From assembly GCF_050624435.1 (NCBI RefSeq), contig NW_027459200.1, positions 1 to 64,000 of the forward strand: DNA of 64,000 nt, given 5' to 3'. This DNA is from Tenrec ecaudatus (taxonomy: Eukaryota > Chordata > Mammalia > Afrosoricida > Tenrecidae). Below are positions 1 to 10,837 of the stretch, piece by piece. Made by a program: the position numbers and the translations under genes. The notes below the pieces were generated by a model that ran no database searches, was not told where the DNA came from, and worked only from the letters and a program-made list of their open reading frames with translations. Each line of letters starts with the position of its first letter. The first letter of the stretch is position 1.

Positions 1-697
1 ATGAAATGAGGTATATGGAGTCTTAATGAAAATAGAATGCACAGTAGGAAAAGAAGGTGCTATCTATTTGGGTCAATTCTTTGTGTGGCCATGTAGATAA
101 ATTCTTCTCATGAGAGAAAATAACAGTAGAGTATTTAGTTGCAGCTGTGAAACAAATGTAGGGTCTAGCTAAATTTTCCCCACTGTTGTCCATATGAAGC
201 ACATATATTTTGCTAATCATCTTTATTCTGAAGTCTGAGATGACCAAACTAGGTTTGGAAGTAACACTATTTTTCCAATTATCCAGTTTCCCAAATACTA
301 TATCCCAGAAAGAGAATCGACTTCCTAAACACTGTTTTTAACATGATTCTCCCAGGTTCCTAATCCTGTATGAGCCTCTGGGAACACGTGTGCTACAGTG
401 TCCATCACTTGAAACCGAGGAAGCCAGTATAGGCTCCACATTTTGTGTGCAAGAAGCCTAAAGGGTTTGTTTCACACAGAAAAACTGAGGATACTTGGTC
501 CTAGACAGCTTCAGTGGTACAGCATTTGAACATGAAATCCCTATTTGGAAGTTCTACCATTGCTTTAATGAGTCAAGAATCTGCCAAGACCCAAATCTTC
601 AGAACCAGTGAGAGAAGGGCCCGCATATGATCAACAACTCCTTGGATTCCAATTAATTAGTATCATATGATTATGACACACAAAAAAAGCCCTTCAA
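1..697. other. Unassigned AT-rich sequence
   Basis: No gene, RNA or repeat family was recognised here. The longest open frames are short and show no domain-like composition. Confidence 0.4.
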
Positions 698-893
698 CTT
701 GCTGCCATCATGTCAATGTTGACTCATGGTAACCCTTTTGAACAGGATAGAAATGCCCCTGTGATTTTCTGAGACTGTAACCACATTGGAGTAGAAAGCC
801 GCAGGTCTTTCTCTCAAGGAGTGGCTTGTGCTTTCACTGTTGGTGATCTTTCAAATCACAGTCCATTGTTTATACACGATACCACCAGGGATG
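698..893 (-). repeat. AfroSINE, tRNA-derived SINE, antisense
   Basis: The plus strand reads the family backwards. The 3' part comes first (a 'ctgccatcatgtcaatgttgactcat' type block), then 'gaaatgcccctgtgattttctgagactgtaac', then 'ggagtagaaagc', and it ends near 893 with 'accaccaggg', the complement of the SINE head. The family is afrotherian and borrows its 3' end from RTE LINEs. This copy is diverged, with an interruption in the tRNA-like head. Confidence 0.75.
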
Positions 894-1179
894 TGCAGTA
901 GGTGAGAAAACAAATTATTTCTTGGCTTATCTGACAGCATCTTTAATTCCTAAGAAAATCCAGAGATTTATGTGCAACAAAACCATGGAGTAAATATGTC
1001 TAGTTGGTGTTGATAACTATTAAAATGCCTAGTTTAGAATAAAAATCAAAATAATACAAAGCTACTAACTAAGATCCAACTAAATGTTTCCACAGAAATG
1101 CAGTTTAATTGTAAAGACACAGGTTAAAGCTAATTGATGGAATAACCACAAACACCACACACACATGCAACCCAATTAA

Positions 1180-1515
1180 AACTGGGAAAAGGTACAATAA
1201 ATAACTTAATAAAGTACATGAGCAAACACTCCAACAAAGGATATTTCAATAGTTGACAGACACATATAAAGATTATCAATGTTATTAGCCATCAGATAAA
1301 TGCAAATCAAAAGCAACCAGGGATAAGCATTTCACTCCCACCAGGAACAGTTAGGATGAAAATAAACTTTAAAATGGAAAAGAACAAAGGTTTGAAGGGA
1401 TTTGGAAAAATTAGAATTCTCACCGACTGTTTGTGGGAATGCAAAATCTAGCAAACAGTCTGGAAATTCCTCCAACTACTAGAGAAAATGTTGTCATAAA
1501 ATAAAAACAAATAAC
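1180..1515 (+). repeat. Old L1 fragment (ORF2 3' part), segment 1
   Basis: The sequence follows the 3' part of mammalian L1 ORF2: 'catcagataaatgcaaatcaaaagcaacc' with a following 'tttcactcccaccagg' block, then 'gtttgtgggaatgcaaaatctagc'. It is decayed with many stops. The element continues at 1650-1727 and 2546-2950 after two SINE insertions, one of which holds an LTR. Confidence 0.75.
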
Positions 1516-1527
1516 CCTCCACCCCCA

Positions 1528-1650
1528 AACAAACCCACTGCCATGGCTTCAATTAACTCATAATGACCCATTAACACAGAGTAGACATGCCCCTTTAGGT
1601 TTGGGGGAATGTAAATATTTATGGGAGAAGACAGCTTAATCTTTCTTTGA
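1528..1650 (-). repeat. AfroSINE fragment, antisense
   Basis: This is a shortened antisense copy ('aacaaacccactgccatggcttc', 'agtagacatgcccctttagg', then a decayed head). It splits the surrounding old L1, whose sequence resumes at about 1650 with 'cacccagaaattctacttctc'. Confidence 0.65.
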
Positions 1651-1727
1651 CCCTACTCATAACCTGCTATGCCACCCAGAAATTCTACTTCTCAGTATAT
1701 ACAGGAGCTCTAACCACTTATTTGGTT
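1650..1727 (+). repeat. Old L1 fragment, segment 2
   Basis: Short L1 ORF2-like stretch around 'cccagaaattctacttctcagtatata', collinear with segment 1. It is stranded between two AfroSINE insertions. Confidence 0.6.
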
Positions 1728-1833
1728 TTATTGTAAGGTATTAACCAAAGGTCAGCATTTTGAACTCACCAGCACTTCATAGCTGAAATTTTCTGCTCCC
1801 ATAAAAATTTGGTGCTTTACAAACCCTGGGGAG
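1728..1833 (+). repeat. AfroSINE 5' half, split by a solo LTR
   Basis: A degraded SINE head ('aaaggtcagcattttgaactcaccag') runs to 'acaaaccctggggag'. The expected continuation ('caattctactct...tcactatgag') is found only after 2462, so the SINE was cut by the LTR at 1834-2462. The last four bases, GGAG (1830-1833), recur at 2463-2466. Confidence 0.7.
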
Positions 1834-2462
1834 TGTGGGGGGAGGTCAGATGCTTATAGACATCTTCCCTGAAGGCAGTCCCTGCCAGACTGCTGTCTCC
1901 CCACACCACAGGGGTGGGCCTGCTCCCTGCTGCTGGAGACAACAGATTACTTCTCACTGAAGCTTGGGACCATTAGCTTGGTTCCTGTAGGTGGGGTTTA
2001 CACCCTACTGTTTATGGTTCCTATGAAGGTCCAGAAAACAGGTCAAGGTTAGGATGCTATCCTAAATCTAGGATCTGCCCATCTTGTCACATGTATACCC
2101 CCAATCCCTCCTCTTCCTATTGCGTGTAGTTCCCTAGACCACCCCCTCTCATTACTGTATTACCTATAGCACAGCCCCTTCCTGTGACGTATGTCCTTAC
2201 CTGTAATTAGGGGGCTTGCAGGTCTCCAGAGAATATAAAACCCTGGGCAAGCATTAAAGAGCTCTCTCTCTCTCCACGTGGACCACCAAGGGGGGCTGAG
2301 GTAAGCATGCTACCATGAATTGTTTCTGACTCCATTTATTTCAATATTTCTCTTCTATCTCTCATGCTCTCTGTAACTTTGCTATAATCTTGACTTATTA
2401 TTGATGTACAATTGCACCTACTGGACCAGTAATGATGTGTTAGGGGCTGGCTTCCCCTGTCA
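1834..2462 (+). mobile_element. Solo LTR (endogenous retrovirus-like) inside an AfroSINE
   Basis: This 629-bp segment begins TGTGGGGGG and ends CCCCTGTCA, giving the TG...CA ends and short inverted termini of an LTR. It is flanked by a GGAG duplication at 1830-1833 and 2463-2466. A TATA box (TATAAAA, 2234-2240) and a possible poly(A) signal (ATTAAA, 2253-2258) lie in the second half, followed by a CT-rich stretch. No internal retroviral genes are present, so this is the product of LTR-LTR recombination. A 4-bp duplication is typical of class I elements; the family was not identified. Confidence 0.7.
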
Positions 2463-2545
2463 GGAGAGCAATTCTACTCTCTCCTACAGGTTCACTATGA
2501 GTTAAAATTGATACAATGGAGTGAGTTTGTTTTTTTGATAGGTAT
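2463..2545 (+). repeat. AfroSINE 3' half, split by a solo LTR
   Basis: The sequence resumes the SINE with 'caattctactct', 'ggttcactatgagttaaaattg' type wording and the terminal 'gtgagtttgtttttttgat'. Together with 1728-1833 it makes one AfroSINE. Confidence 0.75.
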
Positions 2546-2950
2546 ATTGGAGTGAGAAAAACACATGCATATACACACCTATGTTTATTGCCATACTATT
2601 CATATCAGCAAAAATATAAAAATTATCTAAGTGTCCATCATTAGATGAATGGATAAATAATGTGTAGTACATATATCAATAAAACGCTACTCAGAGATAA
2701 AGAAAAATCTCTTTCTAAAACATCTTGCAACATGGATGAACCTTGTGTGGAGCAAAATAAGTCAATCACCAAAAGGAAATATTATACATTTTCACTTTTA
2801 AGAAATAACATGAAAAGATAAACATAAAAACTAATATTTATTAGTGACTTCTAGGGATTGGGGCAGATTGGAGAAATGAGTTTCTCTTTAGATTATACAT
2901 ACTGGTGTGTTTGGTGATGGTAACAACACCAAGTGAATGTGATATGCGCA
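2546..2950 (+). repeat. Old L1 fragment, segment 3 (ORF2 end and 3' UTR)
   Basis: Recognisable L1 3' wording includes 'gtccatcattagatgaatgg', 'ataaataatgtgtagtac' and 'catggatgaaccttg'. It is collinear with 1180-1515 and 1650-1727, so all three are one L1 interrupted by later insertions. Confidence 0.75.
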
Positions 2951-3430
2951 CAACTTAACAAAAGTAAACAATTTTACCAATATGTACATAAGAAAAAAGG
3001 ATCTTTTGGCAATCACTGTAGCACATATAATTTGGCAACAGTAACAACAACCAAAAGAGATATATATATATATATATACTTTTATAAACATTTCATAGGT
3101 TTTCTAATGCTATAAATCTTTAGAGAAGTAGAAAGTTTCATCTTTCTCTTATGAAGTGGCTAGTGGATTTGAAGCGTTGATTTTGTTGTTAGCAGCCCAA
3201 TATTTAACCCTTACTCCCCCAGGGTTACTTGTGTATATTCATATGCCAGAATGTGTGTGAATATGTGTATGCATATATTTGCATTATACCTCTCGAGATT
3301 GGTTTTCTAAGTTTAAAAACAGGTTCAAATGCTTTGGTTAATCGACATAACAATTAGCTTAGTTTATTGAATAGAGTCTGGGATCTTAACAACTTGTGAA
3401 AAGCTATTTCGAAGAAAACTATCAGTCTTT
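2951..3430. other. Unassigned, with a (TA)n run
   Basis: A (TA)n microsatellite lies at about 3061-3080. The rest of the interval matches nothing recognised. Confidence 0.5.
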
Positions 3431-5456
3431 ACTTATATGAAGCAAAAAAAAGGAAAGAAAGAAAAAAAACAGAAAGAAAAATTAGTTTAGCAGTGAAGCT
3501 ATGGTTCAGGAAGAGGGGCATGTCTGAGCAGAGCACACAGGAGCAAGCAAAGAAGGAAGGAAAATGGAACATATTCTGGCCCACCAAACCACAAAGATGA
3601 TATTCCTGCTCTGAACAGTCAATGTACAGAGAGAACCATAGGGCTAGCCCCACTATGAGACACAATATCCCTCACTGACCCCGAGCGCTAAGGGGCACAA
3701 GACTGGAGACACAATGCAGGAAGTGAGCCCAATCTGACCCCACCACACCAGGGAGAAACATGAAGGGCCTGCAGAGCAGTAAGGGGAGCAAAGCATTTAA
3801 GTCCCCGGGGAATACCAGAAATAGACTTTGGGGCCAGAGCATGGCACCCCATCAAAACTCAACCGGAAAACCCTCATAAAAACCAACAAATCAGACCTGG
3901 AACTATTTATAGCGTTTTCTTTTTTGTTGTTTGTTTGCTTGAGGGTTTTTTTTTGGTTTTGTTTTGCTTTTTGTTTTTGCTGTTTGTTTTATTTTGTTTT
4001 TGTGCTTATTGTTGTTTTTGCATGTCTGTCTAGACGGATAAGATAGGCGGAATAAACAATCTGGTGGTGAAACGAACAGGAACAACTGTTTAAGGAGAGG
4101 GGACATAGAAGAGGGGGAGGTGGAAAAAGGAAGGGGTGTGTCAACAATCCTAAGGACAAAGGAACAAGTGATGTAAAATCCACAGGGAGGAGGATGTAGG
4201 ATGCCTGGTGGGGCTTGATCAAGAGCAATGTAGCTGAGAGGAATTACTGAAACCTGAAACATGATAGTGGGATGAGAGAAAAGTAAAAGGAAATAGAGGA
4301 AAAAACTAGGAGTCAAAGGATATTTCTAAAGGTCTAAATAGAGGTATGTACATATGTAAATATATTTATATACAATGATAGGGAAATAGATCTATGTATA
4401 TATATTTAAATGTTAAGTATTAAGGTAGTAGATGGATATTGGGCCTCTACACAAGTACTCCCTCAATGCAAGAACACTTTGTAATGCTCACCTTCCCAAC
4501 AAGATGGCTAAAGACACAATGGGTGCATAAGCAAATGTGGTGAAGAAAGCTGATGGTGTCTGACTATCAAAAGATAAAGCATCTGGGGTCTTAAAGGCTT
4601 GAAGATAAGTGGACACCTAATTGAGAAGCAACAAAACCTACATATAAAAAGTACACCCATCTCTGTGATCATGAGGTGTCGATGGGATCAGGGATCAGGC
4701 ATCGAAGACCCAGAACAAAAAAATATATCAATATTAATGAGGCGGTGTGCAGAGTGGAGACCCAAAACCCATCTGTAGACAATTGGACATCCCCTCTCAG
4801 AAGGGTCACAAGGAAGAGACGAGCCAGTCATAATGCAGTATGGCATTGATGAACCATACAATTTTCCTCTAGTTCTTTAATGCTTCCTTCCCCCTCACTA
4901 TCATGACCCCAATTCTACCTTACAAGTCGGCTAAACCAGAGCATGTACACTGCTACGGATAAGAGCTCACAACACAGGGAATCTGGGACAGATAACCCTC
5001 TTAGGACCAATAATGAGAGCAGTGACACCTGAAAAGGAAGGGGAAGTTGGGAGGAGAAATATGGAACCAATCACTATGATCAACATATAACCCACTCCAA
5101 GGGGGACAGACAACATAAAAGTGGATGAAGGAAGACAGCACTTGGTGTAGGTGACCAGATTTTAACATTGGTAAAGCGGGACACCAGCGGGACACCATTG
5201 ATAAAACTCATATCCTGGTGAAATAGCCACATGGCAGCTGAAAACCATATAACCTAGCTTGTGCATTCTTTTCCAAAATCAGGACTTATTAAAAATGCCG
5301 CGGGATGCGGAAACAATTGTTAAAAATCGGGACTGTCCCGCCAAAAGAAAATGTTTTGAAAATGATGATGGCAACATATGTACAAATGTTCTTGACATAA
5401 TATATCTATGCATTATGACAAGAGCTGTAAGAGTCCCCAATATAATGATTAAAAAA
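3431..5456 (+). repeat. Afrotherian-type L1 3' end, long copy
   Basis: The stretch has the 3'-terminal wording shared by the other L1 tails of this window. It includes 'gatgcctggtggggcttgatcaag', 'agaggaattactgaaacc', 'gtgaagaaagctgatggtg', 'gtcttaaaggcttgaagataag' and 'atcatgaggtgtc'. It ends with 'atgatgatggcaacatatg' and a poly(A) run near 5450-5460. Full consensus wording runs for about 1.9 kb, interrupted near 5150-5342 by another element. A purine-rich start (3444-3485) may be the truncation point. No long ORF remains. Confidence 0.75.
5150..5342. mobile_element. Probable nested DNA element with 'gggacagtccc'-type ends
   Basis: L1-tail sequence stops near 5147 and resumes near 5343 ('gaaaatgttttgaaaatgatg'). 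The interposed 190 bp has imperfect inverted ends: the left has 'ccagattttaacattg', and the complement of the right has 'cccgatttttaacaattg'. It repeats 'gcgggacacc' near its left end. This looks like a decayed non-autonomous DNA transposon; the family is not named. Confidence 0.4.
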
Positions 5457-6205
5457 AAAAGATTATGAGTGTACACACACCACAGTCCTATTCTGCCCAC
5501 TTACCAACTGTTCTCATTAATTTCACATAGTTGGATACTGATAAAATAGAAAAAAATTATGAAACAGAATGGCAAATTCCTTTTTAAAAATCCACATATA
5601 ACCAGTTTTAGAAACACATATAGTAAAATCGGAATGGTCCAAAAAGATCAGCACAGACCCTGCCCAAAGATTACACTCAAATTGGTGAAGATTTTCGCTT
5701 CAGTAAAATATCAAAAGCTTCATTAAAAATCCATACTTAAAAGTCAGTTGAGACTACTACACTAAGATAATTTTAAATTGTCAAGTAAAATCAACCCACT
5801 TTAACCTAAGTAATAGCTTGGCTCAAATAAACAAAAAAAAGGAAATCATTTGTATGTACTGGGCTTCTTTAAAAAATCACTTATATAAGGTCAAATGGTC
5901 AATAATTATTGTTTAGAAAAGATGAGAAGACATGGGGAAATGGAAAGTAGATTAATGAAAATGGGATAACCTGAACAGAAATGAATGCTATTGCATTGTG
6001 AAGAATGTAACTAATGTCAATTGACAACTTGTGTAGACATTATGGAAAGAGAATCTAAACTGCATCTAAGCGTTCACTGAAAATGCAATGAAATATCCTT
6101 TAAAAAATAAAATAGGTAAATAAATTTTTATTTCTAATTTTTTATTACATTTCAGGTAATCAATTTCGTATGGGCAAAAGTATAAACAGTTCTCCAAAGA
6201 GGATG
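5457..6205. other. Unassigned AT-rich sequence
   Basis: No gene or confident repeat match was seen. Confidence 0.4.
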
Positions 6206-6312
6206 TGTGTAGCTAATAATCACATGAAAAGATGTTCACATCATGAATTTTGAAAATGCAAGTCAAATCACAGTAAGATACTATTTCATCCCAATTTGGA
6301 TGATTATATAGG
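6206..6312 (+). repeat. Old L1 fragment
   Basis: L1 ORF2-like wording ('catgaaaagatgttcac', 'gaaaatgcaagtcaaatcac', 'gatactatttcatccc'). The next L1 segment appears at 7772, so 1.46 kb of later insertions split it. Confidence 0.65.
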
Positions 6313-6730
6313 AACCCTGGTTGTACTGAGGGTTGACCGTTAGCCAGCTCTTGAATATTTCATGTCAAATTGGCATATGAGGCCTAATAATTGCCAATGA
6401 TGTGACCTAACAGAAGATTAGGTTGGTGTGAAATCCTTTTGTCCAGATGCAAATGAAAGGAAGTTTCCTTGGGGGTTAGCCTACTTCCTATAAAATGGGA
6501 ATGCTTGCTTTTTATTGCTGAGTCTGGATTCTGTTATCTGATATGTCAAATGCTGGTTCTGTGGACTTGAGCCAATGACCTATCATATGCTTGCTGATCC
6601 TATTTAGTGGCCTGACATTTGACCTGTCAAACTTGGATTAATTCACGTATCCAGTAACAAATTTACTCTGTGATCTTCCTGCCTATTTTGGTTTCATCAG
6701 ATACTAAAGCTACAGGAGCCAGGTGAAATG
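6313..6730 (+). repeat. Unclassified medium-length interspersed repeat
   Basis: It contains 'gattaggttggtgtgaaatcc', 'aaaggaagtttccttgggggt', 'ttgctgagtctggattctg' and 'gcctgacatttgacc'. These phrases read like a dispersed family related to the repeat at 55060-55620, but the class is not established. Confidence 0.4.
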
Positions 6731-6879
6731 TCTAGTCTAACATGTGGCCCATGGACTTGGAACCAAACTGGACTCTCCACTTTTACAATTACATTAGTTC
6801 TACTTTCACATACACTTCTCTGTGTTCCTGTGTGTGCTCATGCACATATGTCACTGATTTTCCTTCTCTCCAGAAGTCA

Positions 6880-7032
6880 GCCTAACATAGCTGCTAACCT
6901 CAAGGTGGACAGTTCAAACCAAGTAACCATTTTACAGGGGTAAAATTAGGTGCTCTACTACTATGAAGATGTATTGTCTCAGAAAACCTACATACCGGGT
7001 CACTATGAGTCTGAATCAACTCAACAACATTG
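6880..7032 (+). repeat. AfroSINE, sense, decayed
   Basis: 'agctgctaacctcaaggtgg', 'cagttcaaaccaag', then 'cctacataccgggtcactatgagtctg' follow SINE order from head to tail with many substitutions. Confidence 0.65.
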
Positions 7033-7059
7033 TTATGAAATTGATTATATGAGCCCTAG

Positions 7060-7605
7060 TTACCCAGTGTGGTATTTATAAAATCATTTGTGAATTTGAG
7101 GATAAGAATGAAGGGGTGGAATCTAGTCGGTCAATTGGGTCATAGCCAATGAAGCCTCTCTGTGGGCATAGCCTTCTCCTGAGAATTTTGGGAAATCTGG
7201 TATCTCCTCCTTGGAGTCCCTGGGAAACATTGCTGCTGACAAGACACATGGAACTACACTAGTTTCCTGAGCTGGAGAAGCCACATGAATCTACTCTGAT
7301 GCAATCAGACCTCTAAAGCCAGAGAAACCCTGTAGAGACCCCTGCCAGGGCTGAGATTTTAAACCTCATTGGATCCAAAGACTTTCTACCCACTACACTT
7401 GTTGTCATTGCATGTGTTTCTTGAGTCTAAAGAGGACTGTATAGATTAGTATCAGACATATGGGCTAATATCAGATTTATGGGCTTGGGCTGGACTATTT
7501 TGGGATGCATTTTTAATATACAATTGCCCTTTATATAAAACTCTCTCTTATATACATATGATTTTCAATGGATTTGTTTCTCTTGTCAACTCAGACTAAT
7601 ACACC
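7060..7605 (+). repeat. LTR-like ~520-bp repeat family, copy 1
   Basis: It shares in order with copies at 17298, 18001, 20756 and 24402: 'ctggagaagccacatg', 'gagacccctgccagggctgag', 'gcatgtgtttcttgag', 'cagacatatgggctaat', 'ccctttatataaaactctct' and 'ggatttgtttctct'. A TATA-like TATATAAAA lies near the 3' end. The class is argued from the copy at 20756-21271, which has TG...CA ends. Confidence 0.6.
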
Positions 7606-7606
7606 C

Positions 7607-7771
7607 AGTGATTAAATGCTTGACTGCAAACCAATAGGTTAGTATTCAAACCCATTAGCCATTTTACCAGAAAATTATGTGAAAGTCTATTTTGTAAAAA
7701 TTTGGGATATCCTCTGGGGAAGTTCTATCCTGTCTAACAGGATTATTTAGAGCCAGAATTAACTCAAAGTT
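7607..7771 (+). repeat. AfroSINE, sense, decayed
   Basis: 'atgcttgactgcaaaccaat' and 'agtattcaaacccattagcc' give the tRNA-like head, and 'ctctggggaagttctatcctg' and 'cagaattaactc' give the tail. It sits directly after the LTR-like repeat and before the resumed L1. Confidence 0.6.
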
Positions 7772-8260
7772 TTGAGGATAACTTTTATCAGAGAAATATA
7801 AAATATTGGCACATCTTTGGAGAAACTGAGAAAAAAATTGCCATTGCTGCTGTGGATGCAAAATGGTATAGCCACTGGAAAAACAGTTTCTCAAAAGGTT
7901 AATTATAGAATTATCTTATGAGTCATCAATTTCACTACCAGGTATATTTCAAAAGTCTTGAAAGCAGGCACTCAAAGAGATACTTGTACACCAATGTCAT
8001 TGCAACATTATTCGTAATAGCCAAAGGGTGGAATTTATCCAAATGTGGATAAGTAAATGTGGTAGCGTTATAAAATAAGATATATTTCAGCCATAAAAAG
8101 AAATGAAGTTCTGATATATGCTACCACTTGAATAAACATTGAGAACAGTATGCTGACTGAAATAACTTGTAAGGGAATCATATGATCCCACTTATCCGAA
8201 GTATATAGAATAGGCAAATACAGGGAGATAAAAGGATAACAGTGGCCATCAGACATGCTT
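7772..8260 (+). repeat. Old L1 fragment (ORF2 end and 3' UTR)
   Basis: Classical L1 wording: 'gccactggaaaaacagtttctc', 'gatacttgtacaccaatgtc', 'cattattcgtaatagcc', 'ttcagccataaaaagaaatg'. It continues the L1 seen at 6206-6312. Stops occur in all frames. Confidence 0.8.
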
Positions 8261-8269
8261 GTTTTTACT

Positions 8270-9545
8270 ATTGTGGCTAGTGTGTTGCTTGATGTTAGAA
8301 GATATGCCATTGGTATTTCAAACACTGCCAGGTCACCCATGGTGAAGGTTTCAGCAGGTCTTCCAGACTAAGAACAGATTAGGAACAAAGAAAAGGAGCT
8401 TCATTTCTGAAAATGTAGCCTCTGAAAATCGTATGAATACCAGTAGAATATTATCTGATATAGCACCAGAAGATGAACAACTCAGGTTGGAAGGCACTCC
8501 AAATTTCACTAGGCAAGAGCTGCCTCCACAAAGTAGAACTGGCCTTAATGATACAGATGGAACAAATGTTTTGTAACCTTCATTTAATGATGGGAAAGTA
8601 CTCAAAATTAGGAGAAACCACTTCAAACATCCATTAAAAATTGGAATGTGGGATATCTGAAATACAAATATAGGAAATTTATAAGTCATCAGAAATGAAC
8701 TGGAATGCATAAAAACTGGTAGGCTAGCCATTCGTGAGCTGAACTGACTGGTATTGACTTATTTGAATCAGATAATCAGGCGTCCTCAAACTACGGCCCG
8801 TGGGCCACATACGGTCCACCAAGGACATTTATCCCGCCTGCCAGGTGTTTTACCCCGTTTGTTTTTTACTTCAAAATAAGATATGTTCAATGTGCATAGA
8901 AATTTGTTCATAGTTTTTCTTTTAATTATAGTCCGGCCCTCCAATGTGTCTGAGGGACAGTGAACTGGTCCCCTCTTTAAAAAGTTTGATGACCACTGGC
9001 TCTGTAAGAAATTACAAATTCAAGAGGAATTATATCACATTGAGCATCAAAAAGAACATCTCATGGTCTCTATTGACGTACAATATAGCCTGTGATAGGA
9101 CAACATCTATATTCATACAAGGAAGACAACTTATACAAAGATAACAAATAGTACAACTATTATCGAAATTTAAACATCTACCACTAAAGCTAGTATTGAA
9201 GAAATTGAAGACCTTTACCAACTTCTGCAGTCTGAAATTAATCAAGCATACAGTTTAGATAGATTGGTCTGTATTGGTAACTGGAAAGAGACAAAAAGGA
9301 GGATAAGTAGTTGGAAGATATTCATCAGGAGGTGATAGAAACAAGAATAGCGACCACATGATAGAGTTTTGCAAGACCAATTCCTAATAATTGGAAATAA
9401 CCTTTTCAATAACATCATTGATGACTCTTCATATGAACATCACCAAATGAAACACATTGAAACCAAGTAGAGTATATCTGCAGAAAATATCAAGGAGAAG
9501 TATACAATATTATTACTCAGTACAAAGTGGAGATGATGGAAATTA
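8270..9545 (+). pseudogene. RTE (BovB-type) LINE fragment: 5' region and endonuclease domain
   Basis: The order of phrases follows the afrotherian RTE element: 'ttcagcaggtcttccagac', 'caggttggaaggcactcc', 'gagctgcctccacaaag', 'catccattaaaaattgg', 'catcaaaaagaacatctc', 'caaggaagacaactta', 'ttggtaactggaaag' and 'catgatagagttttgcaag'. The encoded product would be an apurinic-type (APE) endonuclease followed by RT, but this copy stops before the RT and is full of frameshifts. A hAT element (8777-8998) interrupts it and replaces about 15 bases of endonuclease sequence. Confidence 0.75.
8777..8998 (-). mobile_element. Non-autonomous hAT transposon inside an RTE LINE
   Basis: It starts 'caggcgtcctcaaactacgg' and ends 'aaaaagtttgatgaccactg', the same inverted ends as the copy at 41000-41225 in the opposite direction. 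The interior carries 'agtccggccctcc' and 'gagggacagtgaactgg'. It is 222 bp with no transposase. Clear 8-bp target duplications are not preserved: the left flank is 'cagataat', and the right flank resumes RTE sequence after a small deletion. OposCharlie/Charlie-like naming is tentative. Confidence 0.7.
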
Positions 9546-9642
9546 TGATATAAGGTTTTGTGTCAACTTGATTGGGCCAGCGTTCTCAGCCAGCGTTAGG
9601 CAGTTAAAGCTAATAATTTCACTTGATGAGATCTAATACAGT

Positions 9643-10045
9643 GCAATTAGATGCCACTAGTCAGTTCTGACTCATCTCAACCCTATGCCTAACAGGAAGA
9701 AGCACTTCTCAGATCTCAGGGATTCTCACAATTGTTCAATGATCCCACTGTTCAGCCACTCTGTCAGTCTCTTTCATCCAGGGTTTCTTTTACACCCCCC
9801 TCCACTTTAACAAGCATGATTACCCATGTCCAGAGAATAATCTCTCCTAATACAATGCCCCCAAATTTGTGAGAGAAAGTGTTATCTTTGCCTCTAAATA
9901 GCCTTCTGGCTGTACTTCTTTCAAGACATGCCTGTTTTGTCAGTCCATGGCAAAATGCATCTTTGCCATGTTTCCTTTGATCATCCTTATTCAATGTCCA
10001 AATCACATGCAAAAGAGGAAATTGAAATATGGTGTGATAGCATTT
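9643..10045 (-). pseudogene. RTE LINE 3' part, antisense, segment 1
   Basis: The plus strand reads the complement of the RTE 3' end: 'agatgccactagtcagttctgactcat', 'gattctcacaattgttc', 'ctgtcagtctctttcatccag', 'tctggctgtacttctttc', 'gtcagtccatggcaaaatg' and 'ccttattcaatgtcc'. The same element resumes at 10738, so the intervening block was inserted later. Confidence 0.65.
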
Positions 10046-10049
10046 TTGG

Positions 10050-10737
10050 GTTTGTTTGGGTTCTTTTGTTGTTGTTATTGTTATTGTTTTTTGCCAACAC
10101 GGCATACATTAGAAGATGTAGGTAGTTTAACTTGTTGATCAGGTCCCAGCTTGATGACCTCTTTTGAAGATGTGACTGAGATAAATGATTCCTTGAGCCA
10201 AACCCCTTCCGCTCTCTCCCTGGTGATCAGACCACCGTGCTATCTGAGCTAGCTGCACTGTCTCAACCATGTGCTGCGCTACCTGTGGGCTGAGCCAACC
10301 TCTGGACCATGGTGGACCCAGTTGCTGTGTGGTACTGTTCCATGACCTAGCACTGCCCCACTTTGCTGTGTCTGCTGCCTGCGGGCCGACTCCACTCATC
10401 TTCCCACCACTCCAGATGCCACCCCACCCCACAGCCACTTGATTCCCCTACATCTACACCATGGTGCTTTGCTACTTGCTACCCTGCACTACTGGCCTCT
10501 GCTCCACCTCAACATCTCATCTTCCTACTGTTTGCTTCCTTGGCCTTGGGCAAGTGGCTGGTGGGAGCTGGAAGGACCTTCAGTATATTAACTGTTCCAC
10601 AAAATTGAGTTGGACTGAGCTGTCTGTACTGCCACGTGGACCCATTTGCTGCTGTATTCCTTTTTTGCTATAAAAACCTGTATAATCATAAGTGGCCTAG
10701 TTTTGTTTCTATAGGGAACGCTGCTTAACACACATGA
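10050..10737 (+). repeat. LTR-like or MER-like insertion in an RTE copy
   Basis: About 690 bp interrupts an antisense RTE. It includes a TTG/TTA-rich start, 'ttgatcaggtcccagcttgatgacc', a C-rich middle and 'tgctataaaaacctgtataatc', then 'ttttgtttctatagggaacgctgcttaacac'. A TATA-like motif near the end suggests an LTR. No exact target duplication was identified. Confidence 0.4.
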
Positions 10738-10835
10738 TTTGGCTTAAGTATGACTTGGTCCTCAAAGTAATATCCTTGCTTTTGAACACTTTAAAGAGGT
10801 CTGTACAGGATATTTTCCTAATGTAATGTGTCAAG
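10738..10835 (-). pseudogene. RTE LINE 3' part, antisense, segment 2
   Basis: 'acttggtcctcaaagtaatatccttgc', 'gaacactttaaagaggtc' and 'aatgtaatgtgtc' are the complement of the RTE region that precedes the 3' end. They continue the piece ending at 10045. Confidence 0.6.
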
Positions 10836-10837
10836 AA

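Noticed and set aside
3903..4316. 137-codon open frame on the minus strand
   Set aside because: It lies entirely in the L1 3' end and reflects T-rich/A-rich composition; it has no domain features.
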